Shown here: positions 56,438-64,000 of the stretch, piece by piece
How positions within the stretch are numbered: the first letter of the stretch is position 1
Layout of the letters: each line of letters begins with the position of its first letter
Origin: Gaeumannomyces sp. JS-464
Taxonomy: Eukaryota; Ascomycota; Sordariomycetes; Magnaporthales; Magnaporthaceae
Assembly: GCA_002197995.1 (NCBI GenBank)
Contig: NGZR01000001.1
Coordinates: 496,001 to 560,000 of the forward strand
Reading direction: 5' to 3'
Length of the DNA: 64,000 bases
Made by a program: the position numbers and the translations under genes
The notes under the pieces: model-generated
The model's input: the letters and a program-made list of their open reading frames with translations, nothing else
Databases searched by the model: none
Told to the model about the DNA's origin: nothing

Positions 56438-57102
56438 GGTGGCGGGGTGGGTTGGCTGGCTGGGTGTGGGGGAGAGTCGGAGAGCGGGGCTGGTTATTGT
56501 TTTGGCGGGGTGATGGAGAGGAGAGAGAGAAGCGAGCGTGGCCTTGATCGTGGAGGGACTGCCCGGGGTATTTTATAACGTGGTGAGCGGGTCGGGGCTC
56601 GGTGGGCTGCCGAGATCACGGCGTGCCCGTTTTGTCCGGCATAGCAGGTTGACCTCGGGGCCTCCATGATAGCCAACCGTACAGGCGACTGGGGCCGGCA
56701 GATGGAATGGAGCCTCGACGGGTGCGCTCTCTCTAGCAGCCGCTAGGGTGTCGGAAACACCACTAGCGTGCAGCCACTCAGGTACAGGACCTGCAGCGCA
56801 CTCCCTTGATTTCAAAGCATGGCCAGGGTATGATTCGACCTGCAGCCGCTGCTTCTCCACTGCTGACCAATCTCGCAGGGGGACAGATGGTGAGGCCGGC
56901 TCATCCGGGACATGGCAAGGTTGATCAGACCGGCCAGTCGATAATGGCTCCGAGGGCCGGCGGGGAAACGTGGGCTGGCGGCAGATTATAAATATGCATT
57001 CACTTGGAATGGAGGCAGAACTGGGGATTAGAAATGGAGAGAGACGTGCTGTGCCGCAGCCGCGGTGGTGTGCTAGGCTGAATATTGGGGGAGCACTGGC
57101 CG
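56438..57102. other. Intergenic region, GST promoter and 3' flank of membrane gene
   Basis: It contains a minus-strand TATA-like box and a purine-rich tract near 56,515-56,535 (CT-rich on the GST sense strand). No gene is seen. Confidence 0.5.
56569..56577 (-). promoter_or_regulatory. Putative TATA box of the GST gene
   Basis: On the minus strand it reads TATAAAATA, about 130 bp upstream of the start codon at 56,437, followed by a pyrimidine-rich leader. Confidence 0.55.
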
Positions 57103-58146
57103 TCATCTCTCCTCGCGCGTCCCGTTCGGCGGCAGCTGCTGCATGCGAGTCCCATCGCCCTCCGCCGCCTTTCTCCCTTTGGCGGCCCGGCGCTTGACAA
57201 AGAACTGGAACCTCCAGTCGACCACCAGCACGAGCAGCACCACGACCGCAAACACTCCCGCCGCGATGCTCCGGTGCCTCCATGTCTGCGACGTGGTACA
57301 CACTAGACGGAGCGCGCCATAATAGGTGTCGAAATTTTTGTCCCAGTACAAGGCCCACAGAGTCGGGACATCCTTCAGCTGGCAGGCCCAGGACTCGAGA
57401 GCAAAGCTCCCCTCGCTGTACCGAACCGCCTCTCCGGCGTACTTGGAGGGGCTGATCTTGGTCAACGGCATCCCGCGCACCAGCTCCCGGTCGAATGTGG
57501 ACGAGTCTGCCAACAGCTTGGCGGCGTACGCTTGGGACGCCAGAGTGAGGCCGGCGCTCGCGGCGACGAGGGAGATTATCATCAGGTGCATGAACCTTGG
57601 GATCTAGGACGGGCTTCTGGTCAGCACGGACCCATTTCCCACACGGCACACGCAGAGACTATGTTGGGAACGCCTTACATTCAAACCGACGCATCCGCGA
57701 CGCGCCATAGCCTGCAGCACCACAATGACCGAGGCTCCCACCGTCAGGGCATTGGCGGCAATGTGCAGACCCGCCTTGTCGTCCAGGAGGTTCGCGGGCA
57801 GGTACCACATCTCCAGCCTCTTGCTGCCGCCGCCTGGCCAGTCGTGGATGCGGCCGTACTCGTCCTGCTTGACCGTGGTCTCGGCCTCGAGTACTCCGCT
57901 GTCGGTATTCAGGCGCCGGTCCCGTCCGGCCTCGGCGGCCTCGAGGCGCGTCACGAGCGCCGCTACGGAGGTGGCGCAGAAGCCGGCCAGGACTGCTGAG
58001 AACGCCAGCCACAGAAGCCAGTTGCCAAGGGGGTAGCGGTACGGTGGCGGCTTCTGCTGGGCCTGTGGCTCGTGGTAGTCGGGCGGCGCGTCGTCTTCTT
58101 CGTCGTAGGCCGCCCGTCTCGAGACGGCGGGGGCTGGTGGCGGCAT
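57103..58146 (-). CDS. Four-helix membrane protein of unknown function
   Basis: Two exons, 58,146-57,679 and 57,603-57,103, with a 75-bp GT-AG intron containing GCTGAC; the product is 322 aa. The N-terminus is Pro-rich and acidic (EEDDAPPDYHEPQ) and probably cytosolic. Four hydrophobic segments follow: NWLLWLAFSAVLAGFCATSV, ALTVGASVIVVLQAM, LMIISLVAASAGLTLAS and SIAAGVFAVVVLLVLVVDW. A long loop between helices 1 and 2 and another between 3 and 4 (EGSFALESWACQLKDV) are probably extracellular. The tail is basic. The acceptor at 57,604 was chosen because it keeps frame into helix 3. This layout occurs in unnamed fungal plasma membrane proteins; I do not recognise a named family. Confidence 0.75.
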
Positions 58147-59170
58147 GGCGACGACGGACAGAAGCCACGGGAAGGGAGATGGCCGCGATTGTCGTCGTCG
58201 GCTTGCCCGCTGCTCTGATTGCGCGACAACGAGAAGGCAGGACAGAACGCTCCTGGCGGCTACTGCCTAGTTCATCATCCCATTTTGTATGGGAACACGG
58301 TCCCTGGCCCCATAACGTCAGATCGCGGCGTGTGGGTGGCCTCGCATTTGCTTATTTCCACTTCTCCATACTGTTACGCCCTGCCAAGTCGCTTTCGTTC
58401 CTTTTCTAGGCCGCACGCGAGAAGCCAAGCCGTCACACGCCGCTTAGAGGGTACTCGGTGGGGACAGCGGCCCATGTTGGACCAATTCAGCGCCCTCCGG
58501 CGTCGTGCTGCGGATGGGCTGCGAGCCCCGTGGGGTCCTTGTATAGGCTTGGCAGTGTTGTTGGTTGTTTAAATGATCATCGCTCCCCTGTCCTTTACGG
58601 GCACGCAGTGAGGAAAGGGGCTCCGCACGTGCGTGGTCCATCGACAGCTCCACGCGACCTCACTAGACAAGGTTGGCATAGCTCCAGTCACTCCCGTCTG
58701 GCACTGGTTCTTTCGGAAGGTCTGGGGCAAAAGTCCATTGATGTGGTCCGCTCGACTTTGAAGATCACCACCACGCCCAGAGCACAGCCCCAAATGCCGC
58801 AGTACTCGAATCCGTAGCCTGAGTTTCCCGTGCCACACGCATGCAGGAATATCGAGTAACGCAGCCGAGACACCCAGTTCCCTTGTGACCCCATCCTCAC
58901 GTAACTACCTCAACGGGCTGCCTTCTCGAAGCGAGGCGTCTTTTTGGCGGATAGATCGCTATGAGAATCGCCATCCGAGGCAGAACAGGAAGGCTCTTCG
59001 CGCCTACGCTTCTCCTTCGATGGACGGTGGATTTCCGCTTTGTGTGTATACCCTCGCTCCTTCCGGCGCTTCCCATTGTGATGGGCTGGATCGAAACCAT
59101 TGGCTGGCCGTGGTTCTCGCCGAGGGCGCCGTGCGTAATCCGAAGGGTCACTTTTGACCCGCTCGGCACC
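58147..59170. other. Intergenic region, no gene seen
   Basis: Short overlapping ORFs on both strands show no domain. It separates the membrane protein gene from the 3' end of the F-box-like gene. Confidence 0.5.
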
Positions 59171-59845
59171 TTACACGAAAGTACAAGTTTCTGGGTTCTG
59201 GGGGAGTAGGGTCTGGCCAGAAGCAGTCCGTACAGTCGAACTTCCTCGGTTGTCGATGTACAGTTCTCCGAGCTGCTTAAGGTCAGTGGGCTTCGGGCAT
59301 GAGAGCAGGGTGGTCATCAGGGTCTCTTGTAGTAGCGTGCCGCCGTCCCACCTGTGGAGTTACTGTGTTAGCTGGGGCGCAGGGATGCAGTCATGTGGCT
59401 TGATAGAAAGCTGGGGGATAGGGAGAGTAACTTACGCGAACTCCTCGAGCAAGGGCACCCGCCGGACAAGCGACCGCATGACCCAATCGGTGGAGCCATT
59501 GTGATTGAAATCGCACTGCAGCCGACGGACGTAGCGGGTGTGCGGATTCTTCGGCAGAGCCTCGAGCAGATCTCTGTTCTGGCCTTGTCTTGTGGTTGCC
59601 ATGTCCACCTCGGCGTAGAGGGTGGGCGGAAAGGTATGGTGGAAGGCCTTGCTGACCAGGCATAGGCCGGGGAGCTGCAGCTTGTTGTCAATCTGCATGC
59701 ACGCGAGAGCCGGTCAGAGTCTATACTCGCTTTCCCTTGTTTGGCTCCAACAGCAAGTCTGACGGGCGCCTGCACTTACATGGTCGGCGACGCGTCTGAG
59801 CAGGTTCGTATCCTCGGCGAACGGGAGTCTCGCAGGTCCGCTCAT
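59171..59845 (-). CDS. Short F-box-family-like protein
   Basis: Three exons, 59,845-59,780, 59,692-59,436 and 59,351-59,171, with GT-AG introns of 87 and 84 bp; the second carries AGCTAACA. The product is 167 aa. The segment KLQLPGLCLVSKAFHHTFPP followed by TLYAEVDM resembles the region that usually comes just after an F-box in fungal F-box/leucine-rich proteins. Leucine-rich-like segments follow, RYVRRLQCDFNHNGST and WVMRSLVRRVPLLEEFAWDG. The first 22 residues are too short for a complete F-box, so it is either a truncated family member or the start is further upstream. F-box proteins recruit substrates to SCF ubiquitin ligases. Frame and splice phases close perfectly (504 coding bases). Confidence 0.6.
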
Positions 59846-62174
59846 GGTCTCGAAGATTGGTTCATGGTCTCGTGCATCGTGCTGCTTCAGGGTGTTGCTG
59901 CAGACGGTCTGGGACTTTTGCGAGTTTTCGAGTGCTGGGTTGGGAAGAAGAGAGGATTATTTTTGGATGGCGAATTTGTGGAAGGGAACTACCTAAAACC
60001 TCAGCCCTACTACCAACAACCAGGTCTATCATCACGTGAGGCCCGCATCGATGGGTGTTTCTCGGCCCTGTCTGAGTGGAGATTCAGTCGATCAAATCAG
60101 AAGAGGATCTGGCAACCGGCTCGGCTGTTGGATGGCTGGCCGGGGTCCTCCTGGATTGGCCAGTGCCAGGTTGACTAAGTACTGGCCGGATCAAACCTTC
60201 CGACAGGAGAAAGCAAGAATACGGCTCTGGCCTCGCATGGAAATCTGGCCGTGCTGTCTTGGGCCTCGTGGTGGCTGCTTCGGCGGTGAGGATTCGAGTT
60301 TTAGCAATATGCCAACAGCATTAATTCACCCGCAAAAACCAAAGATAGGGGCCTATTCCTCTTTTTGGGAATGCCACAATCATCTTCTATGCACTACCGA
60401 TATTGCAGCAGGTGTGCTCTGTGCAAATAATGATAAAACGCATCAAGGCCGGTGCGTGTTTACATTGGTCAGCCAGCCCAGAGGCTAGGCACCTTCAGCC
60501 CAGTCACAAGTACTTTTCTGAGCTGCCGGAGTTGAGTTTGCTTTTCCATTCTTCTTCTGTGAATTCAACACATCGGAGACCCCTTTGAACCGGCCCCTTT
60601 GCGGCTAAAGAGTCTGGTTCAAGAAACGGATAACCGTATCCAACAAGGTTGTGTTTAGCCGTACTATATTTGAAGTGGCTGTTTTTTCAAAAACAAATCC
60701 GAATACTTTTTCCCCCTTGAAGTGGAGGACCCTGCCCTCCTTGGGGGTGCCCTGATCTCCTCACGGTGCCTTCCCTTGTGGGCAAGGAGGTGCTGTTCTG
60801 GCCGCCGGGCTTGCCGACACTCCCAATCGGGTGTAGCGCGGTTTTGACACGCCAACTTCTCTCTGGGAGGCGCTGGCGTGACAGTAGGTGGGTGGCTGCT
60901 GCAGTCATGCAAGCAAGGACCTACCTCTAGGCGGCGTGGACAGCTAACAGATAGACGGCCTTACATCTGACAGAGCCCATTGATCTCCATGCCGGGCCGC
61001 CCGAGTCTAGGATCCATAATCTGGCTGCAATGACGTTGGGCCTGTGGCGGTGCGGCTGTGGCTGTGCGTGGGAGTCGGGACCTCCCACCCACACTGCAGC
61101 ATAAATAGAACCCTTGCTCTTCCCCGCACGCCGTCCGAGCAGAGTGGAGGGAGGGTCGGCCCCGGCAGGCGATGTCCACGCAGCTCCCACCGAGCCTCGG
61201 TGTCTGGAACCCGTACGAGGCCGTACGTGGAGGCACTTTTAGTCGTGCCAGAGTTGAAGCTTGGCGTCCTGTCCCGGCCAAGGGGCGCAGAATGCAACGC
61301 TCCAAAACGGGCTAGGAGGCGGACCATGCACACAAGAAAGTCAAATATGGCGGAGGTTGACTCGAGCAAAGGAGCCTCAACCAGGGTCATGAACTTTGTT
61401 CAGCGCCAAGTCTTTCAGGGTCCAGGAATACACAATCTGCCATAACGATCACAATACAAACCAATGTACCACCCGTCCATCACCGCCCTCTGTTCGTGAT
61501 ACTCCCTGCCCTCCCTGCCCTTCTTACCTTCGACGCAAACTGGTGATTTCCCCAAGATATTGGGTGCAATGCATCCTGGTCACCTTAGACTGTCGACGGG
61601 CGGCTTTTTCCGGAGCTGTGTCGGAGCCCGGTGGCCGGAGGTCGGAGGGTTGAGGGCGAGGGGGCGAGTTGGGTGCCGGGGTGGCGAAAGAACGTATGGC
61701 CACACCTTGCTTCTTCAAAACCGATGCGGCTAGGCCGATCCGAAACGGTGACATTATGGCGGGAAACGGGTCGAAAGAAGTATGTCGCACCCGTGTCAGG
61801 AACCACCTTGACCACGACATGCGACGACATGAACCATGATGGTCTGGGATAGGTCCTTTGGCATGGGCTTTCCCAAGTCGCCGCGCCCGACATCTGTCAG
61901 TCACATCCAGTCAGCTATCGTGATGGTGAAGACGTCTGCCTATATATCTTGGCCGAATGGCTGCCCCTTGGACATCGTCGCTGCTTCTTTTCATCCATCA
62001 CATTCATTCAAGCAGCACGGTCTGGACCGCTTCTTTCCTCTCCGCTTTCTGCCAACCCATTCCATTCTTTCTGCAGTGCCGGCCACTCTCTCTTTCACTT
62101 CAGTCTTTACCACATACCTAATCACACTCACTCTCCTTCTTTCCTTCCCAGGCCAGAAAAAAAAGACTGCCAAG
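59846..62174. other. Long intergenic region, no gene supported
   Basis: 2.3 kb of GC-normal sequence. ORFs of 80-150 aa appear on both strands (for example 60,961-61,390 minus and 61,836-62,273 plus), but none has a domain, clear splice logic or a partner exon. I saw no tRNA or rRNA. The last 250 bp form the GH131 promoter and leader. Confidence 0.5.
61941..61947 (+). promoter_or_regulatory. Putative TATA box of the GH131-type gene
   Basis: TATATAT, 228 bp upstream of the ATG at 62,175. A strongly CT-rich leader follows (62,030-62,150), typical of fungal genes with high expression. Confidence 0.5.
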
Positions 62175-63375
62175 ATGAAACCTCCATCATCACCCTCCTC
62201 ACCGTCCTGGCGGCCTCGGTCGCTGCCGGCCCGTCCACGCCGGCCCGTACGGCCTCGAGGCAAGGGGCGCTAATAAGGCAGCGGACGGCAGCGGAAACAA
62301 CCAGGCCGCTACTGGGGGCAATGGCGCTGCGAACAAGGAGAACGCAGGTGGAAAGCAGAATGCTGGAAAGCAGAATGCCAGCAAGAACAAGAACAAGGAC
62401 AAGAACAAGGGAGGTGCGGCGGGTGGCGCTAACAACGTACCGCCAACGCTGGTGCTGGTGCTGGCGTCGGGGCTGGTGCTGGGGCTGGGGCTGGGCGCGC
62501 GGCGCGGCGGCGGCTCTTGTCCTGCCTGACGGCCGCATCGCACAGAACGTCCAGCCCGAGGGCTTCAACGTCCTTGAAAGCGTCTTCAAGAGCGCTGTCG
62601 TCAAGGGCGATGGTGTGTTTTCTCCTCCATGCTGACCCCCCCCTCCCATGGCTCGACGAAATGGTTCCCCTGACTCTAACATGTATCTCCCCACGCGCGA
62701 TAGGTCTCGTGTTCAGCGACTTGATCACCTTCCCCAACGTCGGGGCCTCCATCTTCGACAAGGCCGGCAACACCAAGCCCTTCGCCATCAATATCGACGA
62801 CAAGTCCGTCTTCATCCCCAGGGCGGCGAGGCCCAGTCCAACATCCGCCGCGCCGACCTCCTGCCCTCGATCCGCTCGCAGCTCAACGACGTGGCCGTCA
62901 CGGGCGTGCGGACGCTGCACTTCTCGGTCCAGCGCGACGCCGCCAACCCGCTTAACGCCACGCACGACTACCAGCTCGTGGGTCTCGAGTCCAAGGACTT
63001 CACCAAGCGCCAGTTCGACGTGCGCACGGGCGCCGCCAACAAGGACAACATCGTCGTCGTGGGCACCAGCGCCGGCGGCGCCGTCCCCAAGAAGATCTTC
63101 GAGACCCCCTTCGGCGAGGGCGCCTTTGAGAACTTTGCCATCAAGCTCGACTTTGGCAAGAACACGATGCAGGTCTTCCACAGCACCGGCGACGCCGCGC
63201 TCAAGCAGGTCACCGAGCCCATCGCCAACGACCTGTCGGGCCTGGCGAGTACCACTTTGCGCTGCAGAAGAACCCGGTCGGCACCGCCCAGCAGCCCACG
63301 GGCATCAAGGAGGCCGTCATCTACGGCGGCATCTTCATGGAGGACTCCACCAGTGGCACCGTCACTCTTCAATAA
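62175..63375 (+). CDS. Secreted GH131-type glucanase-like protein with low-complexity linker, several single-base frame breaks
   Basis: The ATG opens a signal peptide seen as SIITLLTVLAASVAAGP after a missing base. Next comes a low-complexity linker rich in Asn, Lys and Gly (KNKNKDKNKGGAAGGANN) and a Gly-Ala run. The GH131-like domain begins at LPDGRIAQNVQPEGFNVLES. An intron lies at 62,613-62,703 with CTAAC. The domain continues with GLVFSDLITFPNVGASIFDK, AINIDDKSVFIP, VRTLHFSVQRDAANPLN, NFAIKLDFGKNTMQVFHS and AVIYGGIFMEDSTSG, ending VTLQ. These follow the order of the GH131 family, which cleaves beta-1,3/1,6 and beta-1,4 glucans. About five one-base deletions (near 62,182, 62,230, 62,490, 62,820 and 63,245) shift frame, at least four of them beside C or G runs. 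That points to sequence error or very recent decay. Confidence 0.75.
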
Positions 63376-64000
63376 AGGGTGTTTGGACGTCGCTTGTTTT
63401 CTTTGGCTGGTGAGCTTCCCTAGGGGAATAGGCTTTTTCTTGTTCACATGACCGGGGGCTGTTTGCCCGTACATAGCCTCGCCGTTTGGTTTCTTCCATA
63501 CTATTTTTGCCGACTGTCAAACAACTGGAGTGAAAAACGAAGCCAGGGGTTCCTTGGGCCTTGTAAAAACTACCCAAAGACTCGCCAGGGGTGTCTTTTT
63601 GGCGGGGCCAACGAGTCACGCTGAGACAACCCCTGGCCACCTCTTTCGCCACCACAGATGCTACAAATTACTAAACAAGCCCCCGCCATGCTGAAGTTGA
63701 ATACCTATAAAGCCGGCCGTCCTCCTGCTTGGCGAGGAGGTTTTTCCTTGGAAAATTTCGAGCCCTTTTTTTTTTTTTCTTCCCCTCCCTCGCTTGCCTG
63801 CTTTTATCACGGTAGGAGGGCTGGGTCAATGCGGTTGGGAGCAGGAAGTAACCTGCCTAGCACAGACCCCAGTGACGATAGTCTCGTGTCGGAGAGGAAC
63901 TGGCGGGGTTCAAACAAAATTTGAAACCGCTACAAGAGATCCTTATACATACAGTATTTCGTCCAAGAGGAAAACTTGCCTACCAAACCATAGCTGTGCG
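63376..64000. other. Downstream intergenic region
   Basis: No gene is seen. It contains a T run at about 63,766-63,779 and a TATAAAG at 63,705-63,711 that may belong to a gene beyond the window. Confidence 0.45.

Noticed and set aside
55715..56578. 287-aa plus-strand frame over the GST gene
   Set aside because: Leu/Val/Asp-rich antisense of a clear GST; not supported.
1..64000. CRISPR array, tRNA or rRNA genes
   Set aside because: No spaced identical repeats and no cloverleaf or rRNA sequence recognised by eye; a dedicated scan was not possible.

Overview
The window looks like nuclear DNA of a filamentous ascomycete (Pezizomycotina, probably Sordariomycetes). The reasons are short GT-AG introns of 60-98 bp with CTAAC or CTGAC branch sites, fungal gene families (class II peroxidase, C2H2 plus Zn2Cys6 regulator, Ure2-like glutathione transferase, GH131-type glucanase), Ty3, Ty1/copia and Fot1/pogo elements, and strong repeat-induced point mutation (RIP).

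Layout. (1) 1 to about 36,240 is an AT-rich block of nested, RIP-degraded transposons with no intact host gene. A Ty3/gypsy family, called RetroA here, is present in five copies or pieces. Copy A1 (5,139-27,877) is interrupted by RetroB (5,929-14,094, Ty3/gypsy with chromodomain) and by CopiaC (14,218-23,630, minus strand). One LTR of CopiaC is itself split by a Fot1/pogo transposon (14,307-16,167). A nearly complete RetroA copy, A2, lies at 27,878-35,368. Both ends of the block carry a plus-strand LTR joined to an inverted 5' piece of RetroA. (2) 36,385-41,099 is a GC-normal, un-RIPed but broken chromovirus: Gag is joined to RNase H and the protease and reverse transcriptase are missing. (3) 41,781-46,972 holds an unusual two-ORF unit. 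ORF1 has a Gly-Trp/Trp-Gly-rich N-terminal array, an unknown middle region and a UPF1-like superfamily 1 helicase. ORF2 starts at an ATGA stop-start overlap and has a zinc knuckle, a coiled-coil-like stretch and an acidic tail. (4) 47,000-64,000 is host euchromatin: a probable GPI-anchored wall protein, a secreted class II peroxidase, a convergent zinc-finger transcription factor, a glutathione transferase, a four-helix membrane protein, a short F-box-family-like protein and a GH131-type secreted protein.

The composition change is abrupt and falls inside a single LTR (35,980-36,384), so the RIP block ends sharply next to the helicase unit. Several otherwise conserved reading frames in the GC-rich half (GH131, transcription factor, helicase, chromovirus) are broken by single-base shifts, several of them in C or G runs. 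These may be real decay or base-calling errors, and this matters for deciding what is a pseudogene.

The best candidate for something undescribed is the GW-repeat helicase unit. The architecture resembles Argonaute-binding (AGO-hook) silencing helicases, which is an inference from motif composition and needs homology and binding tests. Exon structures were worked out by hand from splice signals and frame continuity.
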